Shown piece by piece: positions 22,049-33,202 of a stretch of 64,000 nucleotides of DNA. Each line of letters starts with the position of its first letter. The first letter of the stretch is position 1. Under the pieces are notes generated by a model. That model was not told where the DNA came from and did not search any database. It saw nothing but the letters and a program-made list of their open reading frames with translations. Origin of the DNA: Volvox africanus (Eukaryota; Chlorophyta; Chlorophyceae; Chlamydomonadales; Volvocaceae); contig BSDZ01000003.1 in the NCBI GenBank assembly GCA_030268105.1, forward strand, positions 1,860,001 to 1,924,000, written 5' to 3'. The translations under genes and the position numbers were made by a program.

Positions 22049-22981
22049 CTAGTTGTTGTTCTCAAGTCTGCTATATGCGACTTGCAAGTGTTCGAAGGCT
22101 TTGAAGGCCAACGCCCTGTGTTGCCCACCGAGCAGGTGACGGTGTGGGTTCACCTGCCACCTGAGCCTGTCGTACACAGCCTTCCGTCCCTGGGTTTTGA
22201 ACTTCTCCGGAGCAAGCTGGAAGATGAGATGGTCGCCAAGTGCCTCATCTTCCAGTTTGCTAAGTGTGATCACCCACTCAACCACATCCGCATTTGTAAG
22301 CCCCTCAGTGGGTATGACGACATGCCTCACGTGGCGCAACCCGTTATCTGCACTTTGGGTATCCCCGCTTTCAGCCACATCCCTCTCGTGGCACACCACG
22401 TTATCCGCACTTTGGGTATCTCCGCTTTCGGCCACGTGCCTCTCGTGGCACACCACGTTATCTGCACTTTGGGTATCCCCGCTTTCAGCCACGTCCCTCT
22501 CGTGGCACACCACATTATCTGCACTTTGGGTATCTCCGCTTTTGGCCACGTGCCTCTCGTGGCACACCACATTATCCGCACTTTGGGTATCTCCGCTTTC
22601 GGCCACGTGCCTCTCGTGGCACACCACATTATCCGCACTTTGGGTATCTCCGCTTTCGGCCACGTCCCGCTCGTGGCACACCACATTATCCGCATTTTGG
22701 GTATCTCCGCTTTCGGCCACGTCCCTCTCGTAGTTAACCTCTTTGGTATCACTCTCATAATTGCCGATATGGACCACTGGCACCTCGTGGTCGATTTTGC
22801 TCTCGATGCTCTGCGCATCCTGGTCTTGGAACACAGACACCTCATAGTCAAACCCATCACTTTTGGTCCCATTTTTCCAGGGCTGAACTTCATGGTCAGG
22901 CTCACTGACGTCTGCCTCGCTGGGTATCTCCATAGGAACGACTGTCTGAGAACCCATAATCCAGCCAGATATTTGCTGCAT
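22049..22981 (-). CDS. Candidate repeat protein (unit 4)
   Basis: 310 aa, seven central repeats. It has a private H-to-D in the N-terminal FQHQD segment (22822-22830). GGT-to-GGA before the J-like segment is silent and is shared by all short units. Confidence 0.33.
   Translation of the reverse strand: MQQISGWIMGSQTVVPMEIPSEADVSEPDHEVQPWKNGTKSDGFDYEVSVFQDQDAQSIESKIDHEVPVVHIGNYESDTKEVNYERDVAESGDTQNADNVVCHERDVAESGDTQSADNVVCHERHVAESGDTQSADNVVCHERHVAKSGDTQSADNVVCHERDVAESGDTQSADNVVCHERHVAESGDTQSADNVVCHERDVAESGDTQSADNGLRHVRHVVIPTEGLTNADVVEWVITLSKLEDEALGDHLIFQLAPEKFKTQGRKAVYDRLRWQVNPHRHLLGGQHRALAFKAFEHLQVAYSRLENNN
22343..22731. repeat. 57-bp minisatellite, 7 copies (unit 4)
   Basis: Minus-strand order: D-N, D, H, H-K, D, H, D. 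The GCCACATCC variant at 22375 is silent in the minus frame. Confidence 0.96.
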
Positions 22982-25398
22982 GGACGGCAACCTAAGTTGC
23001 CAGCACAGCACCTTCGGCTGCAGATGCACCGCGGTCGAAGAGAGAAATATGGTCCTGCGGCAATGGGCGAAAAATTAATTTTCTGTGACTTAAAATGGTT
23101 CAGGCTTTGACCTTGACCGTGAGGCGGCGGCGGCATCCCAATCACATACAGCTACAACGCAAGGAAAGCTGCCCATATAGTTAATTTTTAATTAAGCTTA
23201 GCAAAGGCATCGGTGAAGTCAGCCATGAAAATTGGAAAAGGCTTGAGCGTACCTTGGGTAGAAGACCTCGAAGCATGTCCGCGCCAGGTAGAAGATGCCA
23301 CTGAGCATGGCTTTTAGGACAGGCCTAGCGACACAGCTCATGGTATCTGAATCCACGCAAACAAGCAAGCCTATCCAAAGAACAGGTGTGCTTGCAGCTT
23401 AAGGCCGCGGTGTGCGTATATTGAAAGTCAGGTTCGATAGAGATAGAGTGTGCAGAGCAGGTAGCAGTAAACAACGTTGCATTTAAAACGCTGCAGTGAG
23501 AAAATGTGCACTGAACGGCCTAAGTAGCAAAAGTTTGATGAAAGTACGGCGGAGAGTGTACCTCCATCATAATCTGCCCTGCCAGGGGCTTCTTTACATA
23601 TGTGAGAAATTTTGAGGTATTTCGTTGCTTACGGAAAGCTTTCAATCAATCCACGGTTATGATGGCACAGGGAAGTTATGTGCATTCAGTACTAAGCTGG
23701 AACCACGGCCAGTAGCGTCTGTGGACGACGCGAAGTTGAACCTCTTTTTCCTAGGATAGAATTTGCAGCTCTCAGCGTTTTATTATGGAATTATGAGGCC
23801 TTGGCGCATGCTCTTTCACGCTTCGATGCCTTTGATTTTCCTTCAAAGAGACGTATTTATATCGAACACGTTTCACTGGAAGATAAGCGCGTGGAGGGGA
23901 GATGCCACGAGAGAACTGTGCGTGTGGGGGCGTTGACGCGCGGCGGGCAGCAACTGAGGCGCAATCAGTTGGGGCTCAGCCATATGGGCGCTTGCCAGGA
24001 GCCTCTTTGTCCGACACCATGGATCCGGCGCGATCCATGCACCCAGCGCACTTGTCAAGCGTATGGTGCTTGCTGTGTCGTTGATTATGCAGTTTTATTC
24101 ATTGTATATGCGCTGTATGCACAACGAGCTATGGGTAGCCGGAGATGAACCGTTCAAATAAATGCGTGTTGGGCATTAGACTACGTGTGTATGAGGCCGG
24201 ATGGCCGTGTCTATTTATACATTAATCAGGACGTATTCACATACGGCTGGTAGAGGATGCCACGGCATGGGAACAGTGACATCCACGACAGTGTACGCCT
24301 AATGGCTGGTGCGTGCTCGTGCCTTCATGCATATCTAATTTGTGGATGGGCTGCGGGCTGAACGTGTGTGTATGTTTTTGTATGATATGTTCACGTTCAC
24401 TGTTTGGAAACTAGTTTGATAAGCCCCACCCCGCCGTTGGTATGGGCTATGGGTATGTGTTTATACCCCTTCACGTGATATGCTGATGACGAGCATGTGA
24501 ACCATGCAGCTGTGTTGACTGCATTACCGAGCTACTAGAGCTGTGTAAACATCTTGCCGTATGCGTTAATTGCGTAGGCGTGTACTCAGACAGGAAGGGC
24601 GCAGAAAACTGAAACATAATGACATCTTGTCACACTGTAGGGGCTACGCAGCAAATATGGAATTATTGACGAGGGTCTGAGCTCAGGGTGTGCGTGGTTA
24701 AGAAAGTTACATGAAACACAAACAGAATTGTGGAAGTACCAATCACGATATAGTACAAAACATAGGTATCAGAGTCTGCCCAATTAAGGGTGGTATCGAA
24801 AGACACCGAATATGAAGTCAAAGCCCCATATATATGTTTCGTTCCAGGGACAGGCAAAGTGTCCAAGGAAGCTCCCAAGGATCCTGGATCGCGTGTTTCT
24901 GGGGTCGTAACCCTCCATGTGGTGGGGTTTCATTACCTCGCACCCATTACTCCTCCATTGCACAAACAGGGACAATCAAGACGTCCCGGCCAAAGCCACT
25001 CCGGCGGCTAAGGCCCCCCTTTTGTCCCAGCCAAAGCCACTCCGGCGGCTAAGGCCCCCCCTTTGTCCCAGCCAAAGCCGCTCCGGCGGCTAAAGCCCGC
25101 TTCTTTTTGCCACTCGTTACACAAGCAAAGGACAATACGTCCCAGCCACAGCCGCCCTGGAGGCAGAGCCCCCGACCAGTCCACACCAGGGCATTAAATC
25201 TGCGTGGAAAGGGTTTGTTAGTCAGTAAGGACATGTCTGATTACTATCGTAAGAACTGAGCAACACAATAAAACAGTCAGGCCAAGTCCCACACTTACCT
25301 TCTGATGACTAACATAAAGCCCTGATAAGATGCATGCAATCCCCCCTTTGTTTCCCTTGCTCCACCCCTCGCTCGTCATATGCCTTCGGCATGCGCAT

Positions 25399-26331
25399 CT
25401 AGTTGTTGTTCTCAAGTCTGCTATATGCGACTTGCAAGTGTTCGAAGGCTTTGAAGGCCAACGCCCTGTGTTGCCCACCGAGCAGGTGACGGTGTGGGTT
25501 CACCTGCCACCTGAGCCTGTCGTACACAGCCTTCCGTCCCTGGGTTTTGAACTTCTCCGGAGCAAGCTGGAAGATGAGATGGTCGCCAAGTGCCTCATCT
25601 TCCAGTTTGCTAAGTGTGATCACCCACTCAACCACATCCGCATTTGTAAGCCCCTCAGTGGGTATGACGACATGCCTCACGTGGCGCAACCCGTAATCTG
25701 CACTTTGGGTATCCCCGCTTTCAGCCACGTCCCTCTCGTGGCACACCACGTTATCTGCACTTTGGGTATCTCCGCTTTCGGCCACGTGCCTCTCGTGGCA
25801 CACCACGTTATCTGCACATTGGGTATCTCCGCTTTTGGCCACATGCCTCTCGTGGCACACCACATTCTCCGCACTTTGGGTATCTCCACTTTTGGCCACG
25901 TGCCTCTCGTGGCACACCACATTATCCGCACTTTGGGTATCTCCGCTTTCGGCCACGTGCCTCTCGTGGCACACCACATTATCCGCATTTTGGGTATCTC
26001 CGCTTTCGGCCACGTCCCGCTCGTGGCACACCACATTATCCGCATTTTGGGTATCTCCGCTTTCGGCCACGTCCCTCTCGTAGTTAACCTCTTTGGTATC
26101 ACTCTCATAATTGCCGATATGGACCACTGGCACCTCGTGGTCGATTTTGCTCTCGATGCTCTGCGCATCCTGGTGTTGGAACACAGACACCTCATAGTCA
26201 AACCCATCACTTTTGGTCCCATTTTTCCAGGGCTGAACTTCATGGTCAGGCTCACTGACGTCTGCCTCGCTGGGTATCTCCATAGGAACGACTGTCTGAG
26301 AACCCATAATCCAGCCAGATATTTGCTGCAT
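25399..26331 (-). CDS. Candidate repeat protein (unit 5)
   Basis: 310 aa, seven central repeats. It has the N-to-Y change at the end of the last repeat (ADYGL) and two private repeat substitutions (AEN, QC). Confidence 0.33.
   Translation of the reverse strand: MQQISGWIMGSQTVVPMEIPSEADVSEPDHEVQPWKNGTKSDGFDYEVSVFQHQDAQSIESKIDHEVPVVHIGNYESDTKEVNYERDVAESGDTQNADNVVCHERDVAESGDTQNADNVVCHERHVAESGDTQSADNVVCHERHVAKSGDTQSAENVVCHERHVAKSGDTQCADNVVCHERHVAESGDTQSADNVVCHERDVAESGDTQSADYGLRHVRHVVIPTEGLTNADVVEWVITLSKLEDEALGDHLIFQLAPEKFKTQGRKAVYDRLRWQVNPHRHLLGGQHRALAFKAFEHLQVAYSRLENNN
25693..26081. repeat. 57-bp minisatellite, 7 copies (unit 5)
   Basis: Minus-strand order: D-N, D-N, H, H-K (with AEN), H-K (with QC), H, D. 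This is the most divergent map among the 7-copy units. Confidence 0.96.
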
Positions 26332-28748
26332 GGACGGCAACCTAAGTTGCCAGCACAGCACCTTCGGCTGCAGATGCACCGCGGTCGAAGAGAGAAATAT
26401 GGTCCTGCGGCAATGGGCGAAAAATTAATTTTCTGTGACTTAAAATGGTTCAGGCTTTGACCTTGACCGTGAGGCGGCGGCGGCATCCCAATCACATACA
26501 GCTACAACGCAAGGAAAGCTGCCCATATAGTTAATTTTTAATTAAGCTTAGCAAAGGCATCGGTGAAGTCAGCCATGAAAATTGGAAAAGGCTTGAGCGT
26601 ACCTTGGGTAGAAGACCTCGAAGCATGTCCGCGCCAGGTAGAAGATGCCACTGAGCATGGCTTTTAGGACAGGCCTAGCGACACAGCTCATGGTATCTGA
26701 ATCCACGCAAACAAGCAAGCCTATTCAAAGAACAGGTGTGCTTGCAGCTTAAGGCCGCGGTGTGCGTATATTGAAAGTCAGGTTCGATAGAGATAGAGTG
26801 TGCAGAGCAGGTAGCAGTAAACAACGTTGCATTTAAAACGCTGCAGTGAGAAAATGCGCACTGAACGGCCTAAGTAGCAAAAGTTTGATGAAAGTACGGC
26901 GGAGAGTGTACCTCCATCATAATCTGCCCTGCCAGGGGCTTCTTTACATATGTGAGAAATTTTGAGGTATTTCGTTGCTTACGGAAAGCTTTCAATCAAT
27001 CCACGGTTATGATGGCACAGGGAAGTTATGTGCATTCAGTACTAAGCTGGAACCACGGCCAGTAGCGTCTGTGGACGACGCGAAGTTGAACCTCTTTTTC
27101 CTAGGATAGAATTTGCAGCTCTCAGCGTTTTATTATGGAATTATGAGGCCTTGGCGCATGCTCTTTCACGCTTCGATGCCTTTGATTTTCCTTCAAAGAG
27201 ACGTATTTATATCGAACACGTTTCACTGGAAGATAAGCGCGTGGAGGGGAGATGCCACGAGAGAACTGTGCGTGTGGGGGCGTTGACGCGCGGCGGGCAG
27301 CAACTGAGGCGCAATCAGTTGGGGCTCAGCCATATGGGCGCTTGCCAGGAGCCTCTTTGTCCGACACCATGGATCCGGCGCGATCCATGCACCCAGCGCA
27401 CTTGTCAAGCGTATGGTGCTTGCTGTGTCGTTGATTATGCAGTTTTATTCATTGTATATGCGCTGTATGCACAACGAGCTATGGGTAGCCGGAGATGAAC
27501 CGTTCAAATAAATGCGTGTTGGGCATTAGACTACGTGTGTATGAGGCCGGATGGCCGTGTCTATTTATACATTGATCAGGACGTATTCACATACGGCTGG
27601 TAGAGGATGCCACGGCATGGGAACAGTGACATCCACGACAGTGTACGCCTGATGGCTGGTGCGTGCTCGTGCCTTCATGCATATGTAATTTGTGGATGGG
27701 CTGTGGGCTGAACGTGTGTGTATGTTTTTGTATGATATGTTCACGTTCATTGTTTGGAAACTAGTTTGATAAGCCCCACCCCGCCGTTGGTATGGGCTAT
27801 GGGTATGTGTTTATACCCCTTCACGTGATATGCTGATGACGAGCATGTGAACCATGCAGCTGTGTTGACTGCATTACCGAGCTACTAGAGCTGTGTAAAC
27901 ATCTTGCCGTATGCGTTAATTGCGTAGGCGTGTACTCAGACAGGAAGGGCGCAGAAAACTGAAACATAATGACATCTTGTCACACTGTAGGGGCTACGCA
28001 GCAAATATGGAATTATTGACGAGGGTCTGAGCTCAGGGTGTGCGTGGTTAAGAAAGTTACATGAAACACAAACAGAATTGTGGAAGTACCAATCACGATA
28101 TAGTACAAAACATAGGTATCAGAGTCTGCCCAATTAAGGGTGGTATCGAAAGACACCGAATATGAAGTCAAAGCCCCATATATATGTTTCGTTCCAGGGA
28201 CAGGCAAAGTGTCCAAGGAAGCTCCCAAGGATCCTGGATCGCGTGTTTCTGGGGTCGTAACCCTCCATGTGGTGGGGTTTCATTACCTCGCACCCATTAC
28301 TCCTCCATTGCACAAACAGGGACAATCAAGACGTCCCGGCCAAAGCCACTCCGGCGGCTAAGGCCCCCCTTTTGTCCCAGCCAAAGCCACTCCGGCGGCT
28401 AAGGCCCCCCCTTTGTCCCAGCCAAAGCCGCTCCGGCGGCTAAAGCCCGCTTCTTTTTGCCACTCGTTACACAAGCAAAGGACAATACGTCCCAGCCACA
28501 GCCGCCCTGGAGGCAGAGCCCCCGACCAGTCCACACCAGGGCATTAAATCTGCGTGGAAAGGGTTTGTTAGTCAGTAAGGACATGTCTGATTACTATCGT
28601 AAGAACTGAGCAACACAATAAAACAGGCAGGCCGAGTCCCACACTTACCTTCTGATGACTAACATAAAGCCCTGATAAGATGCATGCAATCCCCCCTTTG
28701 TTTCCCTTGCTCCACCCCTCGCTCGTCATATGCCTTCGGCATGCGCAT

Positions 28749-29795
28749 CTAGTTGTTGTTCTCAAGTCTGCTATATGCGACTTGCAAGTGTTCGAAGGCT
28801 TTGAAGGCCAACGCCCTGTGTTGCCCACCGAGCAGGTTACGGTGTGGGTTCACCTGCCACCTGAGCCTGTCGTACACAGCCTTCCGTCCCTGGGTTTTGA
28901 ACTTCTCCGGAGCAAGCTGGAAGATGAGATGGTCGCCAAGTGCCTCATCTTCCAGTTTGCTAAGTGTGATCACACACTCAACCACATCCGCATTTGTAAG
29001 CCCCTCAGTGGGTATGACGACATGCCTCACGTGGCGCAACCCGTAATCTGCACTTTGGGTATCCCCGCTTTCAGCCACATCCCTCTCGTGGCACACCACG
29101 TTATCTGCACTTTGGGTATCCCCGCTTTCAGCCACGTCCCTCTCGTGGCACACCACGTTATCTGCACTTTGGGTATACCCGCTTTCAGCCACATCCCTCT
29201 CGTGGCACACCACGTTATCTGCACTTTGGGTATCTCCGCTTTCGGCCACGTGCCTCTCGTGGCACACCACGTTATCTGCACTTTGGGTATCCCCGCTTTC
29301 AGCCACGTCCCTCTCGTGGCACACCACATTATCTGCACTTTGGGTATCTCCGCTTTTGGCCACGTCCCTCTCGTGGCACACCACATTATCCGCACTTTGG
29401 GTATCTCTGCTTTCGGCCACGTGCCTCTCGTGGCACACCACATTATCCGCACTTTGGGTATCTCCGCTTTCGGCCACGTCCCGCTCGTGGCACACCACAT
29501 TATCCGCATTTTGGGTATCTCCGCTTTCGGCCACGTCCCTCTCGTAGTTAACCTCTTTGGTATCACTCTCATAATTGCCGATATGGACCACTGGCACCTC
29601 GTGGTCGATTTTGCTCTCGATGCTCTGCGCATCCTGGTGTTGGAACACAGACACCTCATAGTCAAACCCATCACTTTTGGTCCCATTTTTCCAGGGCTGA
29701 ACTTCATGGTCAGGCTCACTGACGTCTGCCTCGCTTGGTATCTCCATAGGAACGACTGTCTGAGAACCCATAATCCAGCCAGATATTTGCTGCAT
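28749..29795 (-). CDS. Candidate repeat protein (unit 6)
   Basis: 348 aa, nine central repeats, joint longest in the window. The J-like segment carries NPHRN in place of NPHRH. Confidence 0.33.
   Translation of the reverse strand: MQQISGWIMGSQTVVPMEIPSEADVSEPDHEVQPWKNGTKSDGFDYEVSVFQHQDAQSIESKIDHEVPVVHIGNYESDTKEVNYERDVAESGDTQNADNVVCHERDVAESGDTQSADNVVCHERHVAESRDTQSADNVVCHERDVAKSGDTQSADNVVCHERDVAESGDTQSADNVVCHERHVAESGDTQSADNVVCHERDVAESGYTQSADNVVCHERDVAESGDTQSADNVVCHERDVAESGDTQSADYGLRHVRHVVIPTEGLTNADVVECVITLSKLEDEALGDHLIFQLAPEKFKTQGRKAVYDRLRWQVNPHRNLLGGQHRALAFKAFEHLQVAYSRLENNN
29043..29545. repeat. 57-bp minisatellite, 9 copies (unit 6)
   Basis: Minus-strand order: D-N, D, H-R, D-K, D, H, D (GY), D, D. 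It equals the unit 7-9 map plus one D monomer near the left end. Confidence 0.96.
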
Positions 29796-32212
29796 GGACG
29801 GCAACCTAAGTTGCCAGCACAGCACCTTCGGCTGCAGATGCACCGCGGTCGAAGAGAGAAATATGGTCCTGCGGCAATGGGCGAAAAATTAATTTTCTGT
29901 GACTTAAAATGGTTCAGGCTTTGACCTTGACCGTGAGGCGGCGGCGGCATCCCAATCACATACAGCTACAACGCAAGGAAAGCTGCCCATATAGTTAATT
30001 TTTAATTAAGCTTAGCAAAGGCATCGGTGAAGTCAGCCATGAAAATTGGAAAAGGCTTGAGCGTACCTTGGGTAGAAGACCTCGAAGCATGTCCGCGCCA
30101 GGTAGAAGATGCCACTGAGCATGGCTTTTAGGACAGGCCTAGCGACACAGCTCATGGTATCTGAATCCACGCAAACAAGCAAGCCTATCCAAAGAACAGG
30201 TGTGCTTGCAGCTTAAGGCCGCGGTGTGCGTATGTTGAAAGTCAGGTTCGATAGAGATAGAGTGTGCAGAGCAGGTAGCAGTAAACAACGTTGCATTTAA
30301 AACGCTGCAGTGAGAAAATGCGCACTGAACGGCCTAAGTAGCAAAAGTTTGATGAAAGTACGGCGGAGAGTGTACCTCCATCATAATCTGCCCTGCCAGG
30401 GGCTTCTTTACATATGTGAGAAATTTTGAGGTATTTCGTTGCTTACGGAAAGCTTTCAATCAATCCACGGTTATGATGGCACAGGGAAGTTATGTGCATT
30501 CAGTACTAAGCTGGAACCACGGCCAGTAGCGTCTGTGGACGACGCGAAGTTGAACCTCTTTTTCCTAGGATAGAATTTGCAGCTCTCAGCGTTTTATTAT
30601 GGAATTATGAGGCCTTGGCGCATGCTCTTTCACGCTTCGATGCCTTTGATTTTCCTTCAAAGAGACGTATTTATATCGAACACGTTTCACTGGAAGATAA
30701 GCGCGTGGAGGGGAGATGCCACGAGAGAACTGTGCGTGTGGGGGCGTTGACGCGCGGCGGGCAGCAACTGAGGCGCAATCAGTTGGGGCTCAGCCATATG
30801 GGCGCTTGCCAGGAGCCTCTTTGTCCGACACCATGGATCCGGCGCGATCCATGCACCCAGCGCACTTGTCAAGCGTATGGTGCTTGCTGTGTCGTTGATT
30901 ATGCAGTTTTATTCATTGTATATGCGCTGTATGCACAACGAGCTATGGGTAGCCGGAGATGAACCGTTCAAATAAATGCGTGTTGGGCATTAGACTACGT
31001 GTGTATGAGGCCGGATGGCCGTGTCTATTTATACATTGATCAGGACGTATTCACATACGGCTGGTAGAGGATGCCACGGCATGGGAACAGTGACATCCAC
31101 GACAGTGTACGCCTGATGGCTGGTGCGTGCTCGTGCCTTCATGCATATGTAATTTGTGGATGGGCTGTGGGCTGAACGTGTGTGTATGTTTTTGTATGAT
31201 ATGTTCACGTTCACTGTTTGGAAACTAGTTTGATAAGCCCCACCCCGCCGTTGGTATGGGCTATGGGTATGTGTTTATACCCCTTCACGTGATATGCTGA
31301 TGACGAGCATGTGAACCATGCAGCTGTGTTGACTGCATTACCGAGCTACTAGAGCTGTGTAAACATCTTGCCGTATGCGTTAATTGCATAGGCGTGTACT
31401 CAGACAGGAAGGGCGCAGAAAACTGAAACATAATGACATCTTGTCACACTGTAGGGGCTACGCAGCAAATATGGAATTATTGACGAGGGTCTGAGCTCAG
31501 GGTGTGCGTGGTTAAGAAAGTTACATGAAACACAAACAGAATTGTGGAAGTACCAATCACGATATAGTACAAAACATAGGTATCAGAGTCTGCCCAATTA
31601 AGGGTGGTATCGAAAGACACCGAATATGAAGTCAAAGCCCCATATATATGTTTCGTTCCAGGGACAGGCAAAGTGTCCAAGGAAGCTCCCAAGGATCCTG
31701 GATCGCGTGTTTCTGGGGTCGTAACCCTCCATGTGGTGGGGTTTCATTACCTCGCACCCATTACTCCTCCATTGCACAAACAGGGACAATCAAGACGTCC
31801 CGGCCAAAGCCACTCCGGCGGCTAAGGCCCCCCTTTTGTCCCAGCCAAAGCCACTCCGGCGGCTAAGGCCCCCCCTTTGTCCCAGCCAAAGCCGCTCCGG
31901 CGGCTAAAGCCCGCTTCTTTTTGCCACTCGTTACACAAGCAAAGGACAATACGTCCCAGCCACAGCCGCCCTGGAGGCAGAGCCCCCGACCAGTCCACAC
32001 CAGGGCATTAAATCTGCGTGGAAAGGGTTTGTTAGTCAGTAAGGACATGTCTGATTACTATCGTAAGAACTGAGCAACACAATAAAACAGGCAGGCCGAG
32101 TCCCACACTTACCTTCTGATGACTAACATAAAGCCCTGATAAGATGCATGCAATCCCCCCTTTGTTTCCCTTGCTCCACCCCTCGCTCGTCATATGCCTT
32201 CGGCATGCGCAT

Positions 32213-33202
32213 CTAGTTGTTGTTCTCAAGTCTGCTATATGCGACTTGCAAGTGTTCGAAGGCTTTGAAGGCCAACGCCCTGTGTTGCCCACCGAGCAGG
32301 TGACGGTGTGGGTTCACCTGCCACCTGAGCCTGTCGTACACAGCCTTCCGTCCCTGGGTTTTGAACTTCTCCGGAGCAAGCTGGAAGATGAGATGGTCGC
32401 CAAGTGCCTCATCTTCCAGTTTGCTAAGTGTGATCACACACTCAACCACATCCGCATTTGTAAGCCCCTCAGTGGGTATGACGACATGCCTCACGTGGCG
32501 CAACCCGTAATCTGCACTTTGGGTATCCCCGCTTTCAGCCACGTCCCTCTCATGGCACACCACGTTATCTGCACTTTGGGTATACCCGCTTTCAGCCACA
32601 TCCCTCTCGTGGCACACCACGTTATCTGCACTTTGGGTATCTCCGCTTTCGGCCACGTGCCTCTCGTGGCACACCACGTTATCTGCACTTTGGGTATCCC
32701 CGCTTTCAGCCACGTCCCTCTCGTGGCACACCACATTATCTGCACTTTGGGTATCTCCGCTTTTGGCCACGTCCCTCTCGTGGCACACCACATTATCCGC
32801 ACTTTGGGTATCTCTGCTTTCGGCCACGTGCCTCTCGTGGCACACCACATTATCCGCACTTTGGGTATCTCCGCTTTCGGCCACGTCCCGCTCGTGGCAC
32901 ACCACATTATCCGCATTTTGGGTATCTCCGCTTTCGGCCACGTCCCTCTCGTAGTTAACCTCTTTGGTATCACTCTCATAATTGCCGATATGGACCACTG
33001 GCACCTCGTGGTCGATTTTGCTCTCGATGCTCTGCGCATCCTGGTGTTGGAACACAGACACCTCATAGTCAAACCCATCACTTTTGGTCCCATTTTTCCA
33101 GGGCTGAACTTCATGGTCAGGCTCACTGACGTCTGCCTCGCTTGGTATCTCCATAGGAACGACTGTCTGAGAACCCATAATCCAGCCAGATATTTGCTGC
33201 AT
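32213..33202 (-). CDS. Candidate repeat protein (unit 7)
   Basis: 329 aa, eight central repeats. The private CTCATGG change at 32549 (CAC GAG to CAT GAG, H) is silent here, though it is missense in the opposite-strand frame. Confidence 0.33.
   Translation of the reverse strand: MQQISGWIMGSQTVVPMEIPSEADVSEPDHEVQPWKNGTKSDGFDYEVSVFQHQDAQSIESKIDHEVPVVHIGNYESDTKEVNYERDVAESGDTQNADNVVCHERDVAESGDTQSADNVVCHERHVAESRDTQSADNVVCHERDVAKSGDTQSADNVVCHERDVAESGDTQSADNVVCHERHVAESGDTQSADNVVCHERDVAESGYTQSADNVVCHERDVAESGDTQSADYGLRHVRHVVIPTEGLTNADVVECVITLSKLEDEALGDHLIFQLAPEKFKTQGRKAVYDRLRWQVNPHRHLLGGQHRALAFKAFEHLQVAYSRLENNN
32507..32952. repeat. 57-bp minisatellite, 8 copies (unit 7)
   Basis: Minus-strand order: D-N, D, H-R, D-K, D, H, D (GY), D. 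The GGGTATACCCGC monomer at 32578 gives the GY variant. Confidence 0.96.

Larger units (their letters stand above)
21980..25329. repeat. Array unit 4, first short form (3350 bp)
   Basis: The unit has 7 minisatellite copies. The direct-repeat block occurs once (23796-24855): its left flank is that of the first copy in long units and its right flank that of the second copy. It keeps the CCTAATGG allele at 24299-24306, while later short units mostly have CCTGATGG. Confidence 0.95.
25330..28679. repeat. Array unit 5, short form (3350 bp)
   Basis: Seven minisatellite copies with an unusual set of private monomer variants (AEN and QC changes in the minus-frame reading). It is the first unit with CCCGTAATC at the left edge of the minisatellite (25691-25699). 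That change puts a stop in one plus-strand frame but leaves the minus-strand candidate ORF open. Confidence 0.95.
28680..32143. repeat. Array unit 6, short form (3464 bp)
   Basis: Nine minisatellite copies. The monomer order equals that of the next three units plus one extra monomer, so it differs from them by a single-monomer gain or loss. It carries a private G-to-T at 28838 (GCAGGTTACGG), which changes H to N in the J-like C-terminus of the candidate ORF. Confidence 0.95.
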
